Positions 1-6,429 of a DNA stretch of 8,848 bases are shown piece by piece. The position numbers and the translations under genes are program-made. Positions within the stretch are counted from its first letter, which is position 1; each line of letters begins with the position of its first letter. The notes under the pieces are model-generated. The model was given only the letters and a program-made list of their open reading frames with translations. It was not told the DNA's origin and searched no databases. The stretch spans positions 1 through 8,848 of the forward strand of contig CANLHV010000043.1 in NCBI GenBank assembly GCA_947490975.1, in the 5' to 3' direction. Origin of the DNA: Acidimicrobiaceae bacterium (GTDB lineage Bacteria > Actinomycetota > Acidimicrobiia > Acidimicrobiales > Ilumatobacteraceae).

Positions 1-1
1 G

Positions 2-73
2 TTGGGGAGCAAGGAATCGAACCCTGAATAACAGAACCAGAATCTGCTGTGTTGCCAGTTACACCACTCCCCA
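2..73 (-). tRNA. tRNA-Gln (anticodon CUG)
   Basis: Read on the minus strand this folds as a complete cloverleaf: a 7-bp acceptor stem (TGGGGAG with CTCCCCA), a 4-bp D stem (GTGT/ACAC) with an 8-nt loop, a 5-bp anticodon stem (GCAGA/TCTGT, one G-U) with loop TTCTGGT, a 4-nt variable region, and a T stem (CAGGG/CCTTG) with loop TTCGATT. Loop positions 34-36 are CTG, which reads the glutamine codon CAG. The discriminator base is A; whether CCA is encoded cannot be judged because the window ends one base further on. The first pair is U1-A72, typical of bacterial tRNA-Gln and known as a determinant for the GatCAB amidotransferase. It lies 33 nt beyond the DUF218 gene, in the same direction as gltX, so it could be co-transcribed with gltX. 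Confidence 0.95.
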
Positions 74-86
74 GAGTGACGGTTTT

Positions 87-92
87 ACGATA
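87..92 (-). promoter_or_regulatory. Possible -10 element for tRNA-Gln
   Basis: On the minus strand the hexamer TATCGT lies 13 nt before the first base of the tRNA, which would give a precursor leader of about 7 nt. It fits the TANNNT pattern and equals the hexamer found before the transporter gene at 2188-2193. No convincing -35 is visible upstream. Read-through from gltX is the alternative. Confidence 0.2.
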
Positions 93-106
93 TCGCAAAT
101 ATCTAA

Positions 107-718
107 TTAATTAGTCCACGAATCAACACGTTGAAAACCAACAATGCGACCAATGGCAACACCCGCAGCCTCTTGAAGATTGCGCCTGAATGCATCGCCA
201 CCCTGAATCACGCTCGTGCGAGTCGATGATGAACTCGCATCAAGACCGACCTCGTTAGCAATTAATTTCGCGCGTAGAAGATGAAACGGATCGCTAACAA
301 TCAACACACGATCAATTTCGAGATCTCTTACAACTTGCGAAACAGCAAACAAAGATGCATAAGTAGTCGTGCCAGAATTTTCTTCAAAAATCAGGTCGCT
401 GGCCACGCCGCTTGACTCAAAAAACTTGCGCGAAGCGGCCGCCTCAGTAAATCGATCGCCTTCTTGCTTGCCGCCCGTGACCACGATGTACGAAGCCAAG
501 TTGAGGTTCCATAATTCGAGCGCGTGGTCGAGGCGAGCCTGAAGTTGTGGCGATGGTCGACCGTCATATTGAGCAGCGCCAAGCACGACGATTGCGCCAA
601 CTGGTTGACGATCAGCGCTACGACCTGTGTTCCACACTTGCAACAACGAGACAAAGAAGTAGACCGCCGCAATTAAAACAGTTAAACCAAGCGACTGAAG
701 AACTCGTCGCAACTTCAT
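107..718 (-). CDS. DUF218 (YdcF/SanA/ElyC-like) membrane-anchored protein
   Basis: A 203-aa protein with one hydrophobic segment near the N terminus (about residues 9-27, after MKLRR), consistent with a membrane anchor with the domain outside the cytoplasm. The remainder matches the DUF218 fold: AIVVLGAAQYDGRPSPQL (42-59) at the first strand and glycine loop, VVTGGKQEGDRFTEA (79-93) with a conserved glutamate at 92, the EENSGTTTYASL motif (112-123), and VLIVSDPFHLLRA (138-150). The C-terminal basic helix RRNLQEAAG is also typical. Members are linked to envelope functions (SanA and ElyC in enterobacteria), but the biochemical activity is unsettled and no substrate can be named. The ATG is 14 nt after the gltX stop on the same strand, with no strong Shine-Dalgarno, so expression is probably coupled to gltX. 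Family assignment is firm; function is not. Confidence 0.85.
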   Translation of the reverse strand: MKLRRVLQSLGLTVLIAAVYFFVSLLQVWNTGRSADRQPVGAIVVLGAAQYDGRPSPQLQARLDHALELWNLNLASYIVVTGGKQEGDRFTEAAASRKFFESSGVASDLIFEENSGTTTYASLFAVSQVVRDLEIDRVLIVSDPFHLLRAKLIANEVGLDASSSSTRTSVIQGGDAFRRNLQEAAGVAIGRIVGFQRVDSWTN

Positions 719-732
719 TGGTTAAAACTCGC

Positions 733-2142
733 TTAGACCTTTTTAGCGAGTGCGACATCAATTCGCTTGAGCGTCGCGTCTCGACCCAACATCGCAATCG
801 GTTCAAACAATGGCGGACCAACACTGCGCCCAGTCACGGCCACCCGCAGTGGCGCTTGCATCTTGCCGAGTTTCAGCGAGTGCTTTTCGCCGACTGCTTC
901 AACCACTGCTTTGAGCGCATCAGGTGTGAACTCGCATGTCTTGAAAGCATCGCGAATTTCGATCAGAGTTGCACTCGCCCACTCTGGCGCGAACGCTTTG
1001 GTAAAAGCAGCATCATCAATAGTCGGCAAATCGCAGAACAAAAAGTCGACCATGCTCGGCACATCTTGCAACAACTGCACACGAGTCTGAACTAATGGCG
1101 CTATTTCTGCAAAAACTTTTGCGTCATAATCTTGTGCTTGCCAAGGCGCTTTTGCGCCCACCAACCAGGGTTCGCATGCGCGAATGAACTCATCAACCGG
1201 CATCGCGCGAATGTAGTCGGCGTTGAACGAATGCAATTTGACGATGTCAAAAAACGCCGGCGAATGATTGACGCTGCTCAAATCAAACTCGGCAGTTATT
1301 TTTTCGAACGGCACAATTTCTGTGTCACCGATGGGCGCCCAACCAAGGGTCATCAAATAGTTTTTCATCGCAACCGAGAGAATGCCTTCTTCGCGATATT
1401 GCTCGACTGCAACTTTGTCGCGACGCTTCGAGAGTTTCTTGCGTTGCTCGTTAACAAGCACCGGCACGTGAGCCCAAACGGGTGGCTCGTGGCCAAGCGC
1501 ACGCCAAATCATCTGTTGTTTTGGTGCATTGGGCAAGTGCTCTTCGGCCCGCACGACATGAGTAATGCCCTGAGTTACGTCGTCAACGACGTTTGCCAAC
1601 AAGAACACGGGCGAACCGTTGCCACGCAACAAGACAAAATCTTCGATTGTCGAATTATCAAACTCGACACTGCCCCTAACTTGATCTTGAACAATTGTCG
1701 CGCCTTCGGGCACGCGAAAACGCAAGACTCGACCTTCGCCTGGCCCCAAACCTCGATCACGCGAATAGCCGTCGTAGCCCTGTTTGCCTGATTCTTTGGC
1801 GCGTTTCTGAATATCTTCAGATGACAAGTCGCAATAATATGCAGCACCTTGTGCGAAAAGTTTCTCGGCAGCTTCAACATGTAAAGCAGCATTGGCAGAT
1901 TGAAAGAACGGCCCTTCGAAGTGCGAATCTTTGTTATCTATGCCGAGCCAAGCAAGCGCATCGAGAATGCCCTGCGTCCATTGCGGATTATTTCTCGAAT
2001 CATCGGTGTCTTCTATCCGTAAAACAAAAACACCATTTGATTGAAGCGCAAGAATCCAGTTGTAGAGAGCAGTTCGTGCACCGCCGACATGAAAATAACC
2101 TGTTGGTGACGGCGCGAATCGGTAGCGCGGTGTCTGTGCCAT
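733..2142 (-). CDS. gltX: Glutamyl-tRNA synthetase (GltX)
   Basis: A 469-aa class I aminoacyl-tRNA synthetase, the usual length for bacterial GluRS. The HIGH-type signature is PSPTGYFHVGGARTALYNW (11-29) and the KMSKS-type loop is KLSKRRDK (236-243). The catalytic core carries LRIEDTD (41-47) and LANVVDDVTQGITHVVRAEE (182-201). The C-terminal anticodon-binding part ends with the family block MQAPLRVAVTGRSVGPPLFE (428-447). The zinc-binding cysteine cluster of E. coli GluRS is not present; only C104 remains in that region, as in many GluRS. It attaches glutamate to tRNA-Glu and, in bacteria without GlnRS, also to tRNA-Gln for later amidation by GatCAB. The tRNA-Gln two genes downstream makes that non-discriminating role attractive but does not prove it. 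The ATG at 2142 begins MAQTPRYRFAPSPTG, the expected N terminus; a TAGCCT hexamer ends 8 nt before it. Confidence 0.97.
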   Translation of the reverse strand: MAQTPRYRFAPSPTGYFHVGGARTALYNWILALQSNGVFVLRIEDTDDSRNNPQWTQGILDALAWLGIDNKDSHFEGPFFQSANAALHVEAAEKLFAQGAAYYCDLSSEDIQKRAKESGKQGYDGYSRDRGLGPGEGRVLRFRVPEGATIVQDQVRGSVEFDNSTIEDFVLLRGNGSPVFLLANVVDDVTQGITHVVRAEEHLPNAPKQQMIWRALGHEPPVWAHVPVLVNEQRKKLSKRRDKVAVEQYREEGILSVAMKNYLMTLGWAPIGDTEIVPFEKITAEFDLSSVNHSPAFFDIVKLHSFNADYIRAMPVDEFIRACEPWLVGAKAPWQAQDYDAKVFAEIAPLVQTRVQLLQDVPSMVDFLFCDLPTIDDAAFTKAFAPEWASATLIEIRDAFKTCEFTPDALKAVVEAVGEKHSLKLGKMQAPLRVAVTGRSVGPPLFEPIAMLGRDATLKRIDVALAKKV

Positions 2143-2150
2143 CTGTCATC

Positions 2151-2156
2151 AGGCTA
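2151..2156 (-). promoter_or_regulatory. Candidate -10 element of gltX
   Basis: On the minus strand TAGCCT is followed by 8 nt (GATGACAG) and then the gltX ATG. This TANNNT spacing would place transcription start at or within a couple of bases of the ATG, giving a leaderless mRNA. There is no Shine-Dalgarno before the ATG, which agrees. The -35 region (17-18 nt upstream) has no TTGACA-like match. Inferred from pattern only. Confidence 0.35.
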
Positions 2157-2157
2157 T

Positions 2158-2180
2158 CTCGGTGAGCGTAAGCACCCGAG
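2158..2180. repeat. Imperfect inverted repeat between divergent gltX and transporter promoters
   Basis: Left arm CTCGGTG (2158-2164) and right arm CACCCGAG (2173-2180) pair over 7 bp with one bulged C (2175), around the 8-nt centre AGCGTAAG. Outside these arms, CTGT (2143-2146) and ACAG (2181-2184) extend the symmetry. The element sits between the two candidate -10 hexamers (2151-2156 and 2188-2193), covering both presumed -35 positions. It could be an operator for a dimeric regulator acting on both genes. An RNA hairpin is less likely if transcripts start at the ATGs. Confidence 0.35.
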
Positions 2181-2187
2181 ACAGAAC

Positions 2188-2193
2188 TATCGT
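2188..2193 (+). promoter_or_regulatory. Candidate -10 element of the VIT-family transporter gene
   Basis: TATCGT is followed by exactly 7 nt and then the ATG at 2201. This is the spacing expected for leaderless transcripts in actinobacteria, and there is no Shine-Dalgarno before the ATG. It also favours the ATG at 2201 over the in-frame GTG at 2162 as the start. No -35 match is visible. Confidence 0.4.
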
Positions 2194-2200
2194 TGAACAC

Positions 2201-2920
2201 ATGGCAAAGAAAACTCTCGAACATGAAGGTCACCCAGACCATCGCGCACTCGCTGGTGGTTCGGCGCGCGCCGGAGTTTTCGGCTTCAGTGACGGCTTAG
2301 TTTCGAACGTTTCTTTGATAATTGGTTTTGCTGCCGGCGGTGTTGATTCAAGTGTTGTTCGGCTCGCCGGCATCGCTGCTGCTGTTGCTGGCGCGGCAAG
2401 TATGGCTGCTGGTGAATGGGTTTCAATTAGCGCACAAAACGACCTGGTCGAACGCGAGATGGCGCTCGAGTTGCGAGAGTTAAAACTTCACCCAGAGGCC
2501 GAAACTTCTGAACTCGCCGCAATGTATCGCCAGCATGGCATGTCGCGTGAGCAAGCCGCAATCTCTGCCGCCGAAGTTATGCGTGACCCAGAGCGGGCAG
2601 TCGTCGTGCACGCGCGCGAAGAATTTGGTCTTGATGCGGGCAATTTGCCGAACCCGATTCAGATTGCGTTTATCTCACTCGTCACATTTTTGGCTGGCGC
2701 GATGTTGCCAGTTTTGCCATGGATTTTTAGTAGCGGTGGTTCGGCTAAATATTCGTCCGTCATCGTTGCCGTGATTGCAGCGGCTGTAGCCGGATATGCA
2801 ATTGGGCAACAAGCCGAACGATCAAAAACTTTAAGTGCAGTTCGACAAGTAGCAATCATGTTGCTGGCTGTTGGTGTCACATACGTAATTGGTCGCCTTG
2901 TCGGCGTGTCAATCAACTAA
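2201..2920 (+). CDS. VIT1/CCC1-family iron/manganese transporter
   Basis: A 239-aa membrane protein of the vacuolar iron transporter family. GVFGFSDGLVSNVSLIIG (25-42) holds the aspartate (D31) and GAASMAAGEWVS (64-75) the methionine (M68) and glutamate (E72) that correspond to transport-path residues in characterised VIT1. Five hydrophobic segments are seen, near 25-47, 52-78, 152-175, 184-204 and 213-235. Between segments 2 and 3 is a charged cytoplasmic helical domain (about 80-150) with many glutamates (E84, E86, E90, E93, E104), as expected for its metal-binding part. Family members move Fe2+ or Mn2+ out of the cytosol, so the likely role is metal efflux or detoxification. I chose the ATG at 2201; the in-frame GTG at 2162 would add 13 residues but leave only 19 nt to the divergent gltX start. 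No recognisable DtxR/IdeR-type box is seen upstream. Confidence 0.9.
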   Translation: MAKKTLEHEGHPDHRALAGGSARAGVFGFSDGLVSNVSLIIGFAAGGVDSSVVRLAGIAAAVAGAASMAAGEWVSISAQNDLVEREMALELRELKLHPEAETSELAAMYRQHGMSREQAAISAAEVMRDPERAVVVHAREEFGLDAGNLPNPIQIAFISLVTFLAGAMLPVLPWIFSSGGSAKYSSVIVAVIAAAVAGYAIGQQAERSKTLSAVRQVAIMLLAVGVTYVIGRLVGVSIN

Positions 2921-2947
2921 GAAACCCCGCGACGAATTGACGACAAA

Positions 2948-3322
2948 ATGACAATTGGCCAGCAAACAAATGTTTATGGCGAACCTCTTGAGCCGTGCAA
3001 TTTCGACCCAATAACTGGCTACTACCGAACGGGTTGCTGTGAAACTGGTGGCGACGACACCGGCGTTCACACGGTGTGCGCGATCATGACCGCAGAGTTT
3101 CTTGAATATTCAAAGTCTGTCGGCAACGATCTCTCGACCCCGATGCCTCAATATGGTTTTGCTGGGCTAAAGCCTGGCGACCAATGGTGTCTTTGTGCGC
3201 CACGTTGGCAAGAAGCATTCGAGGCTGGCAAAGCGCCAAAAGTTAAGTTGCGATCAACTCACACATTCACACTTGAATTCGTTGCGCTAAAAAATCTTGA
3301 AGCGCACGCAATCGACAAATAG
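2948..3322 (+). CDS. DUF2237 family protein
   Basis: A 124-aa soluble protein that matches DUF2237 over nearly its whole length: NVYGEPLEPCNFDPITGYYR (8-27), GCCETGGDDTGVHTVCAIMT (29-48), FLEYSKSVGNDLSTP (51-65) and FAGLKPGDQWCLCAPRWQEA (71-90). Six cysteines (17, 30, 31, 44, 81, 83) and H41 lie in the conserved blocks and could bind a metal or take part in redox chemistry, though that is inference; the family has no established function. No signal peptide or membrane segment is present. The ATG lies 27 nt after the transporter stop on the same strand, so the two are probably co-transcribed, although no Shine-Dalgarno is visible. It converges with the 174-aa gene, whose stop begins 4 nt after its own. 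Confidence 0.88.
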   Translation: MTIGQQTNVYGEPLEPCNFDPITGYYRTGCCETGGDDTGVHTVCAIMTAEFLEYSKSVGNDLSTPMPQYGFAGLKPGDQWCLCAPRWQEAFEAGKAPKVKLRSTHTFTLEFVALKNLEAHAIDK

Positions 3323-3325
3323 TTT

Positions 3326-3850
3326 TTAAGCGCCGGTAAGTGCGCGCCAGCTGCCTGGCATGCCGGTGCGAACTTGTTCTGGTGTCATCAGCATCGTGCT
3401 CTCTGGCACCATGTCGACGAGTGCGCGAATTTCTGAATAGTGATGCGCTGCATCACCCAAACCAGCGAATAACTCTTTGCGCCGAGCAACTAGATCGGCT
3501 GGTGGGTCAAGCAACATGAAACCCCAAATGCCGAACGCAATTGTCAAATCATGAATCACAGGTGCTCGCCCATATTTCGAGGCGCGACGCAAAGCGATCG
3601 CAATTGCTCCACGAATTGCATCATCGGCAGACTCACCCGGCTGCAACACGATTGAGTCGCGCAAGCCTTCAGCGAGCTTCAGCACATAACCCTGATCGGG
3701 GCCTTGATGGCCAAGTTTTTGACCCTTGGGTTGTCGGCTCACGATTGCCGCAGGTTTATCGTTGCGCCACGGTGACGGCACATGCTCGGGTGAAGAGTAT
3801 GTTCGCGGACGATCTGTCGGATCTAACGGCGTGAACTTAGGTGCTGACAT
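3326..3850 (-). CDS. Conserved-looking protein of unknown function encoded downstream of cimA
   Basis: A 174-aa protein with no membrane segment or signal peptide and no enzyme motif that I can name. Residues 1-45 are rich in proline and charged residues and probably disordered (PLDPTDRPRTYSSPEHVPSP within it). Then come a glycine-rich stretch LGHQGPDQGY (46-55), a helical segment KLAEGLRDSIVLQPGESADD (58-77), and IRGAIAIALRRASKYGRAP (79-97), followed by IHDLTIAFGIWGF (99-111), which looks like a folded core. The C-terminal part has HHYSEIRALVDMVPE (136-150). It resembles uncharacterised proteins I associate with actinobacteria, but I cannot give a family name. It is the last gene after leuB-ilvE-cimA, 32 nt behind cimA, so co-expression with branched-chain amino acid synthesis is likely. 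A TAGGCT hexamer 9 nt before the ATG could also give it its own promoter. Confidence 0.75.
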   Translation of the reverse strand: MSAPKFTPLDPTDRPRTYSSPEHVPSPWRNDKPAAIVSRQPKGQKLGHQGPDQGYVLKLAEGLRDSIVLQPGESADDAIRGAIAIALRRASKYGRAPVIHDLTIAFGIWGFMLLDPPADLVARRKELFAGLGDAAHHYSEIRALVDMVPESTMLMTPEQVRTGMPGSWRALTGA

Positions 3851-3859
3851 TTCGCGACC

Positions 3860-3865
3860 AGCCTA
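3860..3865 (-). promoter_or_regulatory. Possible internal -10 element before the 174-aa gene
   Basis: On the minus strand TAGGCT is followed by 9 nt and then the ATG at 3850. The pattern matches the hexamers before gltX and the transporter gene, but it lies just behind the cimA stop within a likely operon, so it may be chance. Confidence 0.2.
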
Positions 3866-3882
3866 GAACATTTAACGCAAGA

Positions 3883-5463
3883 TCAAGATTGCAAATGCAA
3901 CAAGCCGTAAACAAGCGACTCTTCAAGAGCGTGCCACGACGCTTCGATGATGTTTGTCGAAACACCGATGGTTGTCCACGTGCGTTCACCGTCGGTGGCA
4001 TCAATCAATACGCGAGTAACCGCACCAGTTGCCGAACCAGAGTCGAGAATTCGAACTTTATAGTCGGTGAGATGCACACGCTCTAATTGCGGATAACTTG
4101 CCCGCAGAGCTTCACGCAACGCGGTGTCGATCGCGTTTACCGGACCGTTGCCTTCAGATGTAAACACACTGCGAGTTTCACCGACCCAAACTTTGACGGT
4201 GGCTTCTGTGGTAAATGTGCCGGTTGCTGCTTCGTCGGTGATGACGCGCATTGATTCGACTTTGAAAAACGATTGATCAAATCCTGCGGCGCGACGCATG
4301 AGCAACTCAAGCGATGCATCGGCTGCTTCGAAGTGATAGCCCTCGAACTCAAGTCGCTTTAGATCGTCGATGACTTGACCAATTGCCGGACCGTCAAGTT
4401 TGATGCCCAATTCTTGGGCCTTCATCGTGATTGTCGCGCGACCTGCCATTTCTGAAACCAAAAAGCGAGTGCCATTGCCGACGAGTTCTGGCGACACGTG
4501 TTCATACGCATCTTTAGCGCGTGCGATTGCCGAAACATGCAGACCTGCTTTATGGGCAAATGCCGATACACCGACATATGGTGCTTGCGGGTTCATGGGG
4601 CGATTCAAAACTTCGGCAACATGATTGCTGACTTGAGTGAGACGCTCGAGATGGCCTTCAGGCAAACACTTGTAGTCAAGTTTGAGTTGCAAGTTTGGAA
4701 TGACAGTCGTCAAGTTTGTGTTGCCAGTGCGCTCACCCAGACCGTTGAGTGTGCCTTGCACGTGGCGCGCGCCACTTTGCACGGCGGCAAGCGAATTAGC
4801 CACGGCACAACCTGTGTCGTCGTGACAATGAATGCCGATTATGACGTCACTGCCCATGTGGCGACGAACTTCAGCGACGATTTTTTCGACTTCGTTTGGC
4901 AATGAGCCACCGTTTGTGTCGCACAACACCAAGTGTGTTGCACCACCGATAACTGCTGCTTCTAGAACTCGCAACGAAAATTCGGCGTTGTGTTTGTAGC
5001 CATCAAAGAAGTGCTCCATATCGACAAGCACGCGACGGTTGTTGGCAACTAGGTATTTAACCGAATCGCTGACCATCGCCACACCCTCGTCAAGCGTGGT
5101 TTGCAGGGCTTGTTCAACGTGATATGCCGAGCATTTAGCCACTATGCACACTGCGCTCGTTTGAGCTTCGACCAAATTACGCAGCGTCGGATCGTCATCA
5201 ACTTTGCCCATCGGGCGTCGAGTCGACCCAAACGCGACAAGTGTCGAAGTTTTCAGGCTCAGTTCAGTGCGGGCACGCGCAAAAAACTCGATGTCTTTCG
5301 GATTGGCACCAGGCCAGCCGCCTTCGATGTAGTGAACGCCAAGAAAATCGAGTTGTTCAGCGATGCGTAGTTTGTCTTGCACGCTTGCCGAAACACCTTC
5401 GACCTGCATGCCGTCACGAAGTGTGGTGTCGAAAACTTCGACGAGTTCACGGTTTTGTGACAT
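3883..5463 (-). CDS. cimA: (R)-citramalate synthase (CimA)
   Basis: A 526-aa enzyme that condenses pyruvate with acetyl-CoA to citramalate, the first step of threonine-independent isoleucine synthesis. The N-terminal TIM barrel starts with VEVFDTTLRDGMQVEG (8-23), which supplies the metal ligand D12 and the catalytic R16/D17. It continues with YIEGGWPGANPKDIEFF (45-61), typical of the citramalate synthase group rather than isopropylmalate synthase. The metal-binding HCH (212-214) and NGLGERTGN (240-248) follow, then AFAHKAGLHVSAI (301-313). Residues from about 400 onward form the LeuA-type regulatory domain, which suggests feedback control, probably by isoleucine. The ATG at 5463 (MSQNRELVEVF) is 5 nt after the ilvE stop, so translation is probably coupled. 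An upstream in-frame ATG would extend the protein to 561 aa, overlapping ilvE by about 100 nt with sequence unlike the family, and I reject it. Confidence 0.93.
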   Translation of the reverse strand: MSQNRELVEVFDTTLRDGMQVEGVSASVQDKLRIAEQLDFLGVHYIEGGWPGANPKDIEFFARARTELSLKTSTLVAFGSTRRPMGKVDDDPTLRNLVEAQTSAVCIVAKCSAYHVEQALQTTLDEGVAMVSDSVKYLVANNRRVLVDMEHFFDGYKHNAEFSLRVLEAAVIGGATHLVLCDTNGGSLPNEVEKIVAEVRRHMGSDVIIGIHCHDDTGCAVANSLAAVQSGARHVQGTLNGLGERTGNTNLTTVIPNLQLKLDYKCLPEGHLERLTQVSNHVAEVLNRPMNPQAPYVGVSAFAHKAGLHVSAIARAKDAYEHVSPELVGNGTRFLVSEMAGRATITMKAQELGIKLDGPAIGQVIDDLKRLEFEGYHFEAADASLELLMRRAAGFDQSFFKVESMRVITDEAATGTFTTEATVKVWVGETRSVFTSEGNGPVNAIDTALREALRASYPQLERVHLTDYKVRILDSGSATGAVTRVLIDATDGERTWTTIGVSTNIIEASWHALEESLVYGLLHLQS

Positions 5464-5468
5464 GAGTT

Positions 5469-6386
5469 CTACTTCACCAACTCGCACCATTGCTTGTAGC
5501 GGTCGTCTTGACCACGCACAGCTTTGGCATAGGTTGCGGCAATCGCCGTTGTCATCGGACCAGGGCAAGGAATCTTGCGTTCGTCGACCGAATTAACTGA
5601 GCCAACTTCGGCAGCAGTACCGCAAACGAAAATTTCGTCGGCGATGTAGAGATCACTGCGGGCGATGTTGTCGACGCGAATATCAAAACCCAAGTCACGA
5701 GCAATAGTTGTGACGCTCGACTGTGTGATGCCTTCAAGTGCGCCAGCCGAAAGTGGCGGTGTCAAGATAATGCCGTTGCGCACGCAAAAAATATTCTCGC
5801 CAGTGCACTCGGCAACCAAACCACTTGGTGAGAGCATGATCGCTTCGTCGTAGCCAGCTTTGAGCGCTTCGACTTTTGCCAACGACGAGTTGACGTAGTT
5901 GCCGACAGTTTTTGCTGCGGGTGGCATCGTGTTGTGATCGTGACGTGTCCATGAAGAAATTTTCATGCGCACACCTTTTTGAACAGCATCGTCGCCAAGA
6001 TAAGCACCCCACGGCCAACACGCGATCGCTACATCGACTTTGCATGGCAATGTATTGAGACCCATTTCGCCGTAGCCGTAATATGCAATCGGACGAATGT
6101 AACAAGACGGTAGGCCAGTCGATTTAACGGTCTGCTTTGTTGCTTCGACAAGTTCTTCAACTGAATACGGCAACTCCATGCCCATGATTTTCGCGCTGTT
6201 GTGCAGGCGCTTCATGTGATCAGTCAAACGAAAAACTGCAGGGCCATTTGCCGTCTCATATGCGCGAATGCCCTCGAAGACGCCAGTGCCGTAGTGCAGT
6301 GTGTGAGTGAGAACATGCACCTTTGCGTCGTCCCAATTGACGAGCGAGCCGTTCATCCAAATTTTTGGGGTGGTTGTGATTGGCAT
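5469..6386 (-). CDS. ilvE: Branched-chain amino acid aminotransferase (IlvE)
   Basis: A 305-aa fold-type IV PLP enzyme, about the usual length (~300-310). It transaminates 2-keto acids with glutamate to give isoleucine, leucine and valine in the cytoplasm. Visible signatures are IWMNGSLVNWDDAKVHVLTH (9-28), HYGTGVFEGIRAY (31-43), SSWTRHDHNTMPPAAKTVGN (144-163) with K159 as the PLP-binding lysine, the GLVAECTGENIF segment (189-200) with E193 near the cofactor, and GALEGITQSSV (215-225) for the phosphate-binding turn. Its product name is firm by motif, although the choice between IlvE and closely related aminotransferases rests partly on the operon. The ATG at 6386 has the only strong ribosome binding site in the window (AGGAGA, 4 nt upstream). 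It lies 43 nt after leuB and 5 nt before cimA. Confidence 0.94.
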   Translation of the reverse strand: MPITTTPKIWMNGSLVNWDDAKVHVLTHTLHYGTGVFEGIRAYETANGPAVFRLTDHMKRLHNSAKIMGMELPYSVEELVEATKQTVKSTGLPSCYIRPIAYYGYGEMGLNTLPCKVDVAIACWPWGAYLGDDAVQKGVRMKISSWTRHDHNTMPPAAKTVGNYVNSSLAKVEALKAGYDEAIMLSPSGLVAECTGENIFCVRNGIILTPPLSAGALEGITQSSVTTIARDLGFDIRVDNIARSDLYIADEIFVCGTAAEVGSVNSVDERKIPCPGPMTTAIAATYAKAVRGQDDRYKQWCELVK

Positions 6387-6390
6387 TAGG

Positions 6391-6396
6391 TCTCCT
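6391..6396 (-). promoter_or_regulatory. Ribosome binding site of ilvE
   Basis: AGGAGA on the minus strand, followed by CCTA and the ATG at 6386. It is the only canonical Shine-Dalgarno before any start in this window, and it fixes the ilvE start. It fits an internal operon gene that must be entered by ribosomes without a leaderless end. Confidence 0.7.
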
Positions 6397-6429
6397 GATT
6401 TTTCTAATTTTCAGTCTATGAGTGAGGCT

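Noticed and set aside
89..103. GATAT/ATATC stem after the DUF218 gene as a terminator
   Set aside because: Only five mostly A-T pairs and no U run follows; it also overlaps the possible tRNA promoter.
547..2165. Several long plus-strand open frames opposite gltX (for example 547-1095, 1132-1791 and 1695-2165)
   Set aside because: They lie antisense to a clear gltX or DUF218 gene, have no family-like motifs and have compositions expected from reverse-strand shadows.
2162..2200. GTG at 2162 as start of the VIT-family gene
   Set aside because: It lies 19 nt from the divergent gltX start within the inverted repeat; the ATG at 2201 has a well-spaced -10-like hexamer and gives a normal N terminus.
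3331..3368. Hairpin (outer arms 3331-3336/3363-3368, inner 3346-3350/3355-3359) as a terminator for the DUF2237 gene
   Set aside because: It lies in the coding end of the opposing gene and is not followed by a U tract on either strand.
5464..5568. Upstream extension of cimA to a 561-aa protein
   Set aside because: It would overlap ilvE by about 100 nt, and the added residues do not resemble CimA; the ATG at 5463 gives the normal N terminus.
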